Source: Mesorhizobium waimense
GTDB taxonomy: Bacteria; Pseudomonadota; Alphaproteobacteria; Rhizobiales; Rhizobiaceae
Direction of reading: 5' to 3'
Length of the DNA stretch: 64,000 bases
NCBI RefSeq assembly: GCF_003601975.1
Contig: NZ_QZWZ01000003.1
Location: forward strand, 1-64,000
Position numbers and translations under genes: made by a program. The notes beneath the pieces were generated by a model that worked only from the letters and a program-made list of their open reading frames with translations, did no database searches and was not told the origin of the DNA. Of the stretch, positions 20,267 to 28,381 are shown one piece after another; the first letter of the stretch is position 1, and the number at the start of each line of letters is the position of its first letter.

Positions 20267-20806
20267 ATGGATGAAGAAACAGATGGCATTCCGCGGAACC
20301 GGTCAGCGGCCCGGGACGTCGATGCGACGGACCGAAAGATATTAGGCGTTCTGGTCGACGACGCGACGATCAGCTACGCCGATCTCGGCGATCGTGTCGG
20401 CCTGTCGCCGCCGGCGGCGCATGAACGGGTGAAGCGCCTGCGCCGCAGCGGCGCCATCCGCAGCACCGCGGCGATCATCGATCCCAAGGCGGTGAAGAAG
20501 CCGCTGCTCGCCTTCGTGCATATCGACACCAAGGGCTGGGGCAAGACGCCGGAATTGATGGCGGTTTCCGAATATCCGGAAGTCGAGGAGATCCATTCCG
20601 TCGCCGGCGACACCTGCATGCTGCTCAAGGTGCGCACCGAAGACACAAGGGCGCTGGAGGGCCTGCTGTCGCGCCTCTACGAGACACCCGGCGTGACCTC
20701 GACGCGAAGCTATGTCGTGCTGTCGACCTATCTCGAGCGGCCTGTTCAGCCGGGCATCACAACCGAATGGCCGACGCCAAGGCACATGGCCCAGCCGCTG
20801 TACTAG
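20267..20806 (+). CDS. Lrp/AsnC-family transcriptional regulator
   Basis: A 179-residue regulator. AsnC helix-turn-helix at about 20-70 (DATDRKILGVLVDDATISYADLGDRVGLSPPAAHERVKRL in pieces) is followed by the ligand-binding RAM/ACT-like domain (about 85-160; VEEIHSVAGDTCMLLKVRTED). It has an N-terminal extension of about 17 residues before the usual DxTDRKIL start and a C-terminal tail of about 20. It faces an MFS transporter across 48 bases holding a palindrome, a layout typical of local amino-acid-responsive regulators. Confidence 0.9.
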   Translation: MDEETDGIPRNRSAARDVDATDRKILGVLVDDATISYADLGDRVGLSPPAAHERVKRLRRSGAIRSTAAIIDPKAVKKPLLAFVHIDTKGWGKTPELMAVSEYPEVEEIHSVAGDTCMLLKVRTEDTRALEGLLSRLYETPGVTSTRSYVVLSTYLERPVQPGITTEWPTPRHMAQPLY

Positions 20807-20840
20807 CACTCACTCGTTTGCCGTGGGCGCGGCAATTGAG

Positions 20841-21329
20841 CTACTTGTCTTTCCAGAAATCGGCCTGGAGTTGCGCCGCTTCATCGGCAAGCAGCGGGCC
20901 GACGACTTCAGTTGGACGCTGCCCAGCTTCGAAGACGATCGTGCAGGGCAGGTCAAGTGTGGGATTCTCGACGTGTGCACCCGTCAACCCCTTGACGTCG
21001 TGTTCGCTCTGGCCAAAGACGACCCGTCCGATGCCCGCCCAATAGATTGTCCCGGAGCACATCGCGCAAGGTTCGGCCGAAGTGTAGAGTGTGCAAGAGG
21101 CCAGCTCTTCGAGGGTGAAATTCATCCCCGCCCACCGGGCTAGCAGACTTTCGGCATGAGCGGTGCGGTCGCCCCCTCCGGATTTGTAACCGTTGAGTTG
21201 CTCGCGCAACACATTGCCGTCTTTGTCAGCGAGGAGCGAACCAAAGGGATGTTCGCCAGCATCGCGAGCCTTGCGCGCGACTTCGAATGCCTGACGGAGC
21301 AGGCGCTCATCACAGGGGCGTTGTGGCAT
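20841..21329 (-). CDS. Nucleoside/guanine deaminase, CMP/dCMP deaminase fold
   Basis: A 162-residue zinc hydrolase. H58-x-E60 (TAHAES) and C88-x-x-C91 (EPCAMC) form the zinc site and general base. GMNFTLEELASCTLYTSAEPCAMCSG in pieces resembles the GuaD/TadA branch, and the C-terminal end (ADFWKDK) is typical of small guanine-deaminase-like enzymes. GGAGG 8 bases before the ATG supports the start. It stands alone. The next 208 bases (21330-21537) hold no gene I can support. Confidence 0.87.
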   Translation of the reverse strand: MPQRPCDERLLRQAFEVARKARDAGEHPFGSLLADKDGNVLREQLNGYKSGGGDRTAHAESLLARWAGMNFTLEELASCTLYTSAEPCAMCSGTIYWAGIGRVVFGQSEHDVKGLTGAHVENPTLDLPCTIVFEAGQRPTEVVGPLLADEAAQLQADFWKDK

Positions 21330-21537
21330 CGGCCGATCCTCCGGCAGTGCCGCTTGATATCATAGTGCCGAACAATCCGCCGACTCAATTCGGCAGATTC
21401 AGTCAACAGCCTAGTCTCAGGTCTTTGATCAAGGCCAGCATGGCAGCGCCCCCTTGCGCCGCCAATGAATCAGAACGCCGTTATCCTGTGAATCCCTTTA
21501 ATGAGTCCGAGCCCAGCTGGAACGGGCGGTAAGGCCG

Positions 21538-22824
21538 CTACTGCCTGGTCGCACCGGCATAGATATCGAGAACGCGGGTGATGCTGCCGATCAGCAGCTC
21601 ATGCGCTGTGGGCTTGACCCGGCCGGCCGCAACCGCCGCATCGAGCTGTCCGAGGTATTGGCCGATCAAGGTACGGGGGATCTCGCGGTCGCCCAGCGCC
21701 TCGAGCAGCGTCTGCGTCGCGCGCTGCGCGTCCGGCGCCGGCCAGTAATAGCGGATGCGGTCGCTGAAGGAGAAATGCCGTTCGACGCGCTGCTCGTCGG
21801 GCGTGCCCGGATAGTATTTGCGCCAATTGTCGGGCGAAGCCAGCATGATGCGTTCCATCGCCGCCGGCAGGTTTTCGCGCGAGGGGTCCGGCGCGAGCAC
21901 GTCGGCGATATGGCTCAGCCCGTACAGCGCCTCGCGCAGCGCGAAGGTGAGCCAAGGTCCGACCTTGAGGATAGCGAAGCCGTCGCGCACCAGAGCACCA
22001 AGTGCCTCATTCGGCTGGTAGTCGGTCGAATGCGCCTCGAAGACGAATTGCGGTATGCGCCCGAGCATAGCGACCAGTTCCGTCGCCTTCTCCGGCGCAT
22101 ATGCGATGATCTCGGCATTGCCGAATTCGACACCGGGCTGGACGACGACGCCGACCGCGCGGGCAAAGGCGGCGTCGAGGCCGGCGCGCGAAAATGCCTG
22201 GCGGTGGATCTCGACGGTGCGCAGGGCGTCATCAGGTTCGGTGACATGCATATGGTCGAGCGCTTCGAGCGCGCCGCCCGGCACCGGAACTTCGGTGCCG
22301 ATGATGTAGACCGGCTTTTCGCCGCCAATGCGTTCGACCGCCGCCTCGGCGACGGCCGCAAGCGCGGCGGCGCGGGCGGCGATGGTCTCGTCGGCGAGAG
22401 GCGCGGGATCGTCAGCGCAGGCCATGCTGGTGTCGAGATGCAACTTGGTGAAGCCTGCGCCGGCATAGGCGTCGATCATGTCGGCCGCCTGCTTCATAGC
22501 GTCGGCGGCAGGAAGGTGCTTCCACGGGTTCGGCCCGAGATGGTCACCGCCGAGGATCAGGCGATCGAGCGGAAAGCTGGCGTTTTGTGCATGGCCCTCA
22601 ACGAAGCTGCGGAAGCCGGCCGGCTTCATGCCGGTGTAGCCGCCTTCGTGGTTGACCTGGTTGCAGGTCGCCTCGATCAGCACATCGGAGCCGCGTGCCG
22701 CGCCATGGCGGAGCGTGGCCTCGATCACCATCGGATGCGCCGAACAGATCGAGGCGATGCCGCCTTTCTCGCCCGCGGCGCGCTTCGCCGCGATGCTGGC
22801 AAATCTCTGCGTCGCGGCGCTCAT
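21538..22824 (-). CDS. GatZ/KbaZ-family protein (tagatose-6-phosphate metabolism)
   Basis: A 428-residue TIM-barrel protein of the D-tagatose-bisphosphate aldolase class II non-catalytic subunit family: GGIASICSAHPMVIEATL, EATCNQVNHEGGYTGM, LGGDHLGPNPWKHLPA and FEAHSTDYQPNEAL. In enteric bacteria it partners GatY/KbaY, but no such aldolase lies here. In Agrobacterium relatives of this family were reported to act alone as D-tagatose-6-phosphate 4-epimerases giving fructose-6-P, recalled from the literature on altritol/galactitol pathways. Pairing with a sugar kinase by an ATGA overlap fits that role better. Confidence 0.85.
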   Translation of the reverse strand: MSAATQRFASIAAKRAAGEKGGIASICSAHPMVIEATLRHGAARGSDVLIEATCNQVNHEGGYTGMKPAGFRSFVEGHAQNASFPLDRLILGGDHLGPNPWKHLPAADAMKQAADMIDAYAGAGFTKLHLDTSMACADDPAPLADETIAARAAALAAVAEAAVERIGGEKPVYIIGTEVPVPGGALEALDHMHVTEPDDALRTVEIHRQAFSRAGLDAAFARAVGVVVQPGVEFGNAEIIAYAPEKATELVAMLGRIPQFVFEAHSTDYQPNEALGALVRDGFAILKVGPWLTFALREALYGLSHIADVLAPDPSRENLPAAMERIMLASPDNWRKYYPGTPDEQRVERHFSFSDRIRYYWPAPDAQRATQTLLEALGDREIPRTLIGQYLGQLDAAVAAGRVKPTAHELLIGSITRVLDIYAGATRQ

Positions 22825-23771
22825 GGCTGGCCCTTCCCGGCGGCGGTTGCGAAAGCCTTAACCTCGGCCAGCGGAAAGATACCTTCCATCGGCCCCTTGC
22901 GTGTGACGGCAAGCGCGCCGCAGGCATTGGCGATCCTGAGCGCCTCGGCCGGCGCCGCGCCGCGCAGCCAGAACGAGACGAAGGCGGCGCCGAAGCAGTC
23001 GCCGGCGCCGGTCGGATCGACCTCGTCGACGGCAAAGCCCGGCAAGGCAACCGTACCGTGACGGTCGTGGTAGGCGGCGCCCCCGGCGCCCTTCTTGAGG
23101 ACGATGCAGGACACGCCGCGCTGCAGGAGCTCGTCGACCGCGCCCTTTTCGTCGCCGGCCGATGAAAACAGGAACAGCTCGTTGCCGCTCGGCAGGAAGA
23201 CATCGGTTTGCTTGAGCACCTGGTCGAGCGCCTCGCGCATGCCGGAGGCCTGCATGATCTCGCGGCGGATGTTGGGGTCGAAGGAGACGGTTCCGCCCTT
23301 GGCCTTGACCGTCTGGATCGCCGACAGCGCGACCTCGGTGGCGCGGTCGGAGAACAGCGACGAGCCCATGACATGGACGTGGTCGGTGGCGGCCAGCATG
23401 CTCTGCGCGGCGGCATCGATCCCGACCAGGCCGGCGGCGCTGTTGCGGATGTTGAAGACAAAGTGCCGGCTGCCATCGGCCCGGTAGGTGACGAAGGCGG
23501 TGCCCGTCGCATGGCCCTTGTGGACCGCGATCGCCGACACATCCGCGCCCAGGGCCCGCAGCCGCTCGATGTTCAGCTCGCCGAAATCATCCTCGCCGAC
23601 CGCGCCGATCAGGCCGGCGGGCTGGCCGAGCGCTGCAGCCTGGCCGATGAAGATGGCGGGCGCGCCGGACGGATAGGGGCCAAGTAGCGGACCGGGCTCG
23701 AGAAAGCTCTGGCCGATGCGCTCGGCCATGATCTCGACGAGGATCTCGCCGGCTGAGACCAGCTTCTTCAT
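22821..23771 (-). CDS. PfkB-family sugar kinase (tagatose kinase-like)
   Basis: A 316-residue ribokinase-fold kinase with the C-terminal PfkB signature DPTGAGDCFGAAF, whose Asp is the catalytic base, and a substrate-side block YPSGAPAIFIGQAAALG. The start at 23771 (MKKLVSAGEIL) has GGGAGGAA upstream; the open frame extends further with no homology. It overlaps the GatZ-like gene by 4 bp, so kinase then epimerase/aldolase are made together. Likely reaction: ATP-dependent 6-phosphorylation of D-tagatose or a related ketose. The divergent LacI gene probably controls both. Confidence 0.87.
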   Translation of the reverse strand: MKKLVSAGEILVEIMAERIGQSFLEPGPLLGPYPSGAPAIFIGQAAALGQPAGLIGAVGEDDFGELNIERLRALGADVSAIAVHKGHATGTAFVTYRADGSRHFVFNIRNSAAGLVGIDAAAQSMLAATDHVHVMGSSLFSDRATEVALSAIQTVKAKGGTVSFDPNIRREIMQASGMREALDQVLKQTDVFLPSGNELFLFSSAGDEKGAVDELLQRGVSCIVLKKGAGGAAYHDRHGTVALPGFAVDEVDPTGAGDCFGAAFVSFWLRGAAPAEALRIANACGALAVTRKGPMEGIFPLAEVKAFATAAGKGQP

Positions 23772-23879
23772 CTCGCGGAATTCCTCCCGGCGTTTCGCTT
23801 CCGGCCCTTGCCTCGGATGCACGGCAAGCATAGTGGCCTGCGCCATAGACTCCAAAGTGAATACGGCTTGTGCTTTTTC

Positions 23880-23901
23880 GCGTCAATTAATAAATTTACG
23901 C
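23880..23901. promoter_or_regulatory. LacI-type operator upstream of the kinase/GatZ operon
   Basis: A 22-bp inverted repeat with arms GCGTCAATT (23880-23888) and AATTTACGC (23893-23901); two of eleven base pairs mismatch. It lies in the 253-base gap between divergent kinase and lacI genes, in an AT-rich patch, 109 bp before the kinase start and 124 bp before the lacI start. Confidence 0.5.
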
Positions 23902-24024
23902 ATGGCAACTGTTGAGTTTGTCTGTAAAATTTCACCTTGCGGTTGCGCGCCGGCGCACCGTATGTAGGTGCCGGGCAGCGCTAGGGAACAGCCAGGGTTG
24001 GATGTCCAAAACGCGAGGGTATCG

Positions 24025-25047
24025 ATGGCGATGACGCACAAGACGATGGAGGATTTCGCCCGCTCCTGCGGCGTCTCCAGGCCGACCTTGTCGAAATTTT
24101 TCGACGATCCGACCAGCGTCAAGCCGGCGACGCGAAAGCGCATCGAAGAGGCGCTGCGCTCGTCCGACTACCAGCCCAATCTGTTTGCCCGCAACCTCAA
24201 CCGCAAGCGGACGCGCAGCATCGGCATCATGGTGCCGACGGTGGCCGATCCCTTCTATTCGGAGATGGTCAGCCGCATCGAGCTTCGCCTGCGCGACGAA
24301 GGCTACTGGCCGATCGTGATCTCCTCGCATGGCTCGCGGGAGCTTGAAGTGGAGGCGACGCGGACCATCCTGTCGCTAAAAGTCTCCGGTGCGCTGATTG
24401 CCCCGCTTGGCCTGCGCTCGGACCGCCGCACGCTGGAGAAGCTGACGCAGGCCATCCCGGTCGTCTATTTCGACACCTATCTCGAAGGCGGAACGCCGTT
24501 CGTCGGCAACAACAACGCCCAGAGCATCTCGACCATCGTCGAATATCTGTGCCGGTCCGGCGATGCCCCGGTCTATTTCGACATCCCGCATGTCAACCAC
24601 AATTCGCCGGAACGGCTGGAGAGCTACGTCGGCTCGATGAAGCGGCTCGGGCATGAGCCTGTCGTCATCGGCGACACCGACGACTACACATGGGATTTCG
24701 AACGGATCGGCTACGAGCAGACGGAAAAGATGCTCGCCAATGGCGGCCTGCCGGGCAAGACCATCCTGTGCAACAATGACCGTCTCGCCTTTGGCGTGAT
24801 GGCGGCGGCTTACGCGCGCGGCCTCAAGGTCGGCCGCAAGGGCGATTGCGACCTGCGCGTAGCTGCCCATGACGATCATCCGCTGAGCCGCTACACATGT
24901 CCCGGCCTCACCACCATGGCGCAGGATTTTGCCGCCATGGCCGGGCGCAGTGTCGAGACGCTGCTCGCGTTGCTCAACGAGGACGACACGGCGGTCGCGC
25001 CCAAGGTCAGCCTCGACGCGACCTTGGTGATGCGTCAATCCGCTTAA
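24025..25047 (+). CDS. LacI-family transcriptional regulator
   Basis: A 340-residue regulator. Helix-turn-helix and hinge are at about 5-60 (MEDFARSCGVSRPTLSKFF, SSDYQPNLFARNLN); the periplasmic-binding-protein-like effector domain begins SIGIMVPTVADPFYSEMVSRIE and ends with RVAAHDDHPLSRYTCPGLTTM. Start chosen at ATG 24025 because GAGGG is 6 bases upstream; the frame is open from 23968. Divergent from the kinase/GatZ pair, so its effector is probably the sugar or sugar phosphate of that route. The last codons overlap the convergent esterase by 4 bp. Confidence 0.9.
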   Translation: MAMTHKTMEDFARSCGVSRPTLSKFFDDPTSVKPATRKRIEEALRSSDYQPNLFARNLNRKRTRSIGIMVPTVADPFYSEMVSRIELRLRDEGYWPIVISSHGSRELEVEATRTILSLKVSGALIAPLGLRSDRRTLEKLTQAIPVVYFDTYLEGGTPFVGNNNAQSISTIVEYLCRSGDAPVYFDIPHVNHNSPERLESYVGSMKRLGHEPVVIGDTDDYTWDFERIGYEQTEKMLANGGLPGKTILCNNDRLAFGVMAAAYARGLKVGRKGDCDLRVAAHDDHPLSRYTCPGLTTMAQDFAAMAGRSVETLLALLNEDDTAVAPKVSLDATLVMRQSA

Positions 25048-26027
25048 GCCTTCCCGAAAGCCGGATCGAAGCCGCGCCATGCGGCGACCGCTCCAGCCAC
25101 CGCCTGCCGTGGCGCCGGACCGTGACGACCCATCGAGACGAAGCCGTGGATCTGACCCGGCCAGCGGCGCAGCACGAGCGGCACGCCGTCCTGTTCGAGA
25201 CGCCTGGCATAGGCTTCGCCTTCGTCAGCGAGGATGTCGTGACCGGCGAGGGCGACAAAGGCAGGGGCAGCGTCCGCGAGGCTTTCGGCTTTGAGCGGCG
25301 AGGCGCGCCAGTCGTCGATATCGCCAGCGTCGCGGACATAATGATCGCGGAACCAGGCCATGGTTGCCGCAGTGAGGCCAAAACCTTCGGCAAAGCGACG
25401 ATAGCTGTCGGCCGTCTGCGCGGCGTCGGTGTTGGGATAGAACAACAGTTGCGCGGTCAACGGGATGCGATCACCCCGCGCGAGAAGACTGAGCACCGTG
25501 GCAAGATTGCCGCCGGCACTGTCGCCGGCGACGGCGATGCGCCGTGCATCGATGCCGAGATCGCCAGCGGCGTCGCGCATAAAGGACAGTACGGCACGGC
25601 AATCATCGACCGCCGCCGGAAACTTGTGCTCCGGCGCCAGCCGATAGGCGGGCGAGACGACGACGCAGGCCGCCATGTTGGCGAACCAGCGGCAGATCTC
25701 GTCATGCGAATCGAGATTGCCGATCACCCAGCCGCCGCCATGCAGGTAAAGCAGCCCCGGCGCGTCTGTGGCAGGCGCGCCCTGCCCGCGATAGAACCTC
25801 AGCGTCAACGGGCCACCGGGTCCGGCGATGGTCCGCTCGCTGACCGAGGCGACCGGTTCGCGCTCGCCCTGTAGATCCGGAAAGCCTTCATCATAGGCAC
25901 GGCGCGCCTGTTCCGGCGTGCCGGCCTCGAATGGCGGGGCGTCGGCCCGGCGGCCGAGGTCGAGCACATGCCGGGCTTCCGGGTCAAGCCCGGACAGGGA
26001 CGGTGTTGCCGAGAGGATCGATGTCAT
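25044..26027 (-). CDS. Alpha/beta hydrolase, HSL-type esterase
   Basis: A 327-residue esterase/lipase of the hormone-sensitive-lipase family. Oxyanion-hole motif HGGGWVIG, nucleophile motif GDSAGGN with catalytic Ser, acid in GHDILADEG and His in GQIHGFVSM are all visible. No signal peptide. Start at 26027 follows GGAGG by 6 bases; a longer open frame exists. It is 13 bases downstream of the Gfo/Idh gene and likely in its transcript; it may remove acyl groups from an imported sugar derivative. Confidence 0.9.
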   Translation of the reverse strand: MTSILSATPSLSGLDPEARHVLDLGRRADAPPFEAGTPEQARRAYDEGFPDLQGEREPVASVSERTIAGPGGPLTLRFYRGQGAPATDAPGLLYLHGGGWVIGNLDSHDEICRWFANMAACVVVSPAYRLAPEHKFPAAVDDCRAVLSFMRDAAGDLGIDARRIAVAGDSAGGNLATVLSLLARGDRIPLTAQLLFYPNTDAAQTADSYRRFAEGFGLTAATMAWFRDHYVRDAGDIDDWRASPLKAESLADAAPAFVALAGHDILADEGEAYARRLEQDGVPLVLRRWPGQIHGFVSMGRHGPAPRQAVAGAVAAWRGFDPAFGKA

Positions 26028-26040
26028 TCGAACCTCCGCG

Positions 26041-27189
26041 TCAGGCAAGCAGGCTTGCCGCCTCGTCCTCGCTGAGAAGCGGCGGCTGGTCGACGGTTCC
26101 ATTGACGGCAACCGAGCCGCGGCTTTCTCCCGAAGCCAGGATGGCTTCCATGATCTCCAGCACATGCAGCGCCAGCTCGCCCGAGGCGCGCGGCTTCCTG
26201 CCTGATGTCAGCGCACGCGCAAGATCGGCGACGCCGAGCATGCGGTAGTTGGCGCGGTCGGGCGCGGCATAGGGCCAGTTGCGCGCGCCGTAGAGCTCGG
26301 CCTCGCTGGCGAAATCGGCCCAGTCGGCGCCACGTTCCGACAGCGAGACGGTACCGCCGAACGTGTCGGGATCGGGCAGCCTGAGCGAACCCTCAGTGCC
26401 GTGCAATTCGATCGGGTGGTTGGAATGTTTGAACACGTCCCAGGAGGCACCGAAGGTGACGGTGGCGCCGGAGCGGAATTCCAGCAGCGACAGGATGTTG
26501 GTCGGCGTGCCGACTTTGAACGTGGTGTTCTTGTAGGGACCCTCGGCGGTGATCAGGCGCTCCTCCTGGCCGCGCGTCGCCATCGCCATGACGCGCTCGA
26601 CCGGGCCAAGCAGGTTGACCAGCATCGTCAGGTAGTAAGGCCCCATGTCGAAGACCGGGCCGCCGCCGGGCTGGTAGTAGAATTGCGGATTGGGATGCCA
26701 GTGCTCCATGCCGCGTGCCATCATGAAGGCGGTGCCAGTCACCGGCTTGCCGATGGCGCCCTCGTCCATCAGGCGGCGCGCGCGGCGCCCAGCGGCGCCA
26801 AGAAATGTATCAGGGGCCGAGCCGAGCAGCAGCCCGCGCTTTGCCGCCTCAGCGACAAGGCGGCGGCCATCGGCGGCCGAGGTCGCCAGCGGCTTTTCGG
26901 TGAAGACGTGCTTTCCCGCCGACAGCGCCGAAAGCGAAATGTCGAAATGCGCCGCCGGAATCGTCAGGTTCAGCACAAGGTCGATATCCGGATCAGCCAG
27001 CAGCGCATCGACGCCAAGCGCGCGGATGCCGTATTCCTTGGCGCGGAGCGCGGCCATGTCGGCCGAGAGGTCGGCGCAGGCGCGCAGCTCGACCCCGCTG
27101 AACAAAGCGGCGTTGCGCAGGTAGGTCATCGAGATATTGCCGCATCCGATGACGCCGATGCCGAGCTTTGTCTTTGATTTTCCGTGCAT
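26041..27189 (-). CDS. Gfo/Idh/MocA-family NAD(P)-dependent oxidoreductase
   Basis: A 382-residue sugar dehydrogenase. The Rossmann motif GVIGCGNISMTYLRNA starts near residue 12. EKPLATS holds the conserved EKP Lys. The C-terminal domain has GGGPVFDMGPYYLTML, where the His/Tyr active-site region lies. It reads away from the shared promoter region at 27273, opposite to the ABC operon, so the gene probably belongs to the same sugar system. Substrate unknown. Confidence 0.9.
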   Translation of the reverse strand: MHGKSKTKLGIGVIGCGNISMTYLRNAALFSGVELRACADLSADMAALRAKEYGIRALGVDALLADPDIDLVLNLTIPAAHFDISLSALSAGKHVFTEKPLATSAADGRRLVAEAAKRGLLLGSAPDTFLGAAGRRARRLMDEGAIGKPVTGTAFMMARGMEHWHPNPQFYYQPGGGPVFDMGPYYLTMLVNLLGPVERVMAMATRGQEERLITAEGPYKNTTFKVGTPTNILSLLEFRSGATVTFGASWDVFKHSNHPIELHGTEGSLRLPDPDTFGGTVSLSERGADWADFASEAELYGARNWPYAAPDRANYRMLGVADLARALTSGRKPRASGELALHVLEIMEAILASGESRGSVAVNGTVDQPPLLSEDEAASLLA

Positions 27190-27272
27190 TTTCGAACGTA
27201 CCTCCCAACGCGGAAATGGCCTGCCTCAACCGTTGCGCCGGCAACGGATCACATCTGGAACCCGCTATACAA

Positions 27273-27336
27273 CATTTTAAATCTTGACGCGCGTAAAATT
27301 TTTATAGAACATGCGGGAATGCTGGCGCAACATCGG
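27273..27336 (+). promoter_or_regulatory. Sugar-operon promoter/leader, copy A
   Basis: A 64-base segment about 80% identical, without gaps, to 41400-41463 upstream of the ribose-type ABC operon. Its core TTGACGCGCGTAAA (27284-27297) is a near-palindrome (TTnACGCGCGTnAA) and also holds a -35-like TTGACG. A strong ribosome site (AGGAGGAG) and ATG follow at 27351-27363. The conservation shows it was the start of an ABC/sugar operon rather than random spacer. Confidence 0.6.
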
Positions 27337-27362
27337 GAGGCTGCCAGCCCTAGGAGGAGAAA

Positions 27363-27429
27363 ATGACAGACATGAAAAAACGGCCGACCGCCGATACGAA
27401 GCCCGTGGGCCATGCGCGCATTGGATCTT
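27363..27429 (+). pseudogene. 5' remnant of the first gene of an interrupted operon
   Basis: After AGGAGGAGAAA an ATG opens a frame (MTDMKKRPTADTKPVGHARI...) that runs into the 3' end of the deoR cassette and stops at about codon 35. About 22 codons appear native. The promoter and ribosome site are intact but no full gene follows on this strand until the cassette aldolase at 28382. I infer truncation of an ABC importer gene; the identity of the original gene cannot be read from this stub. Confidence 0.5.
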
Positions 27430-27430
27430 T

Positions 27431-27455
27431 CCGTCGCGGTCAGGGACCGAGACGG
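27431..27455 (-). terminator. Hairpin at the end of deoR
   Basis: Stem CCGTC (27431-27435) / GACGG (27451-27455) with inner stem GGTC / GACC and a 3-base loop, 2 bases past the deoR stop. The minus-strand side is followed by AAAG, not a U-run, so termination strength is uncertain. It probably came in with the cassette and marks its left edge. Confidence 0.4.
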
Positions 27456-27457
27456 GT

Positions 27458-28219
27458 TCAGGCATAGATCACCTTGGCCCCGGTCATATCAAGCTCGCTG
27501 CGTATTGGACCGGGCAGGCCATCGTCGGTGATCACCACATCGACGGCCGACAGCGAAAATGCCTTGGAGGTCCCGCTGACGCCCCATTTGCTCGAATCGG
27601 CGAGGAGGACAACGCGCCGGGCCATGCGAACGAGGTTTCGCTTCGTTCGCGCCATGTCTTCGTTCACGTCGACCACATCCAGTGACGAGTCTATCGCATG
27701 CGCTCCAACAAAGACCTGATGCGCTACCAAGCCACCGAGCGCCGTATCGGCATCGGTGATCAGCGTGCTCACCGTGTCGGGATAGACCCGGCCGCCGATC
27801 ATATGAACGTCGAGCCCGGGACGATGCATAAGATGCTGCACGATATTCATGGCCGTGGCCGCGACCACGACATTGCTGAGCGGCGGTAACTGCATGGCAA
27901 CCTGCATCAATGTCGAGCCGCCGTCGAAGATGACCGATTGGTTGTCCTCGAACAGGTCTACCGCCGCCCGGGCGATGCGCTTCTTTGCGCCGAGGTTCGT
28001 TTGCATCCGCCGGGCGAACGCGGCCGTAGTCGAATCGGTGGTCCGGGTCACCGCCCCTCCACGGGTCTTGGTCAGTAGTCCCTTGCGGTCCAGTATCTCG
28101 AGGTCGGAGCGCACCGTGACTTCCGACACGCCGAACCCGTCTGACAGGTCCTTCGTGCGAACCTGTCCGCTGCGTTGCACCTCACCCAGGATCGATTGGC
28201 GTCTCTGCTCCGACAACAT
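27458..28219 (-). CDS. DeoR/GlpR-family transcriptional repressor
   Basis: A 253-residue regulator. DeoR helix-turn-helix at about 1-57 (LSEQRRQSILGEVQRSG, VRTKDLSDGFGVSEVTVRSDL) is followed by the DeoRC sugar-phosphate sensor (about 75-230; VIFDGGSTLMQVAMQLP, VFVGAHAIDSS). MLSEQRRQ at 28219 is the canonical DeoR start; the open frame extends through the operator region. It is divergent from the aldolase/kinase/ABC genes and likely represses them until a phosphorylated sugar accumulates. Confidence 0.9.
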   Translation of the reverse strand: MLSEQRRQSILGEVQRSGQVRTKDLSDGFGVSEVTVRSDLEILDRKGLLTKTRGGAVTRTTDSTTAAFARRMQTNLGAKKRIARAAVDLFEDNQSVIFDGGSTLMQVAMQLPPLSNVVVAATAMNIVQHLMHRPGLDVHMIGGRVYPDTVSTLITDADTALGGLVAHQVFVGAHAIDSSLDVVDVNEDMARTKRNLVRMARRVVLLADSSKWGVSGTSKAFSLSAVDVVITDDGLPGPIRSELDMTGAKVIYA

Positions 28220-28289
28220 TGCCCTGCCCTTGCCTCCCTGCGCCAAGCAACCGCTCTGGCCTCGGCTCACCTTACCAAAAATACGCAAA

Positions 28290-28332
28290 TTCGAAAGCTT
28301 TCGAAAGATTGTATTTCTCGTTTCTTTCGAAA
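28290..28332. promoter_or_regulatory. DeoR operator cluster
   Basis: Three TTCGAAA motifs in the 162-base deoR/aldolase gap. Two form a perfect 16-bp palindrome TTCGAAAGCTTTCGAA (28290-28305); the third is the 8-bp palindrome TTTCGAAA (28325-28332), 26 bases from the equivalent point of the second copy. Repeated short sites like this are usual for DeoR-family repressors. Confidence 0.6.
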
Positions 28333-28381
28333 ACACTGGGTCCAGGATTTTGAAATCAAACGATTGGGGAATTTTGCACTC

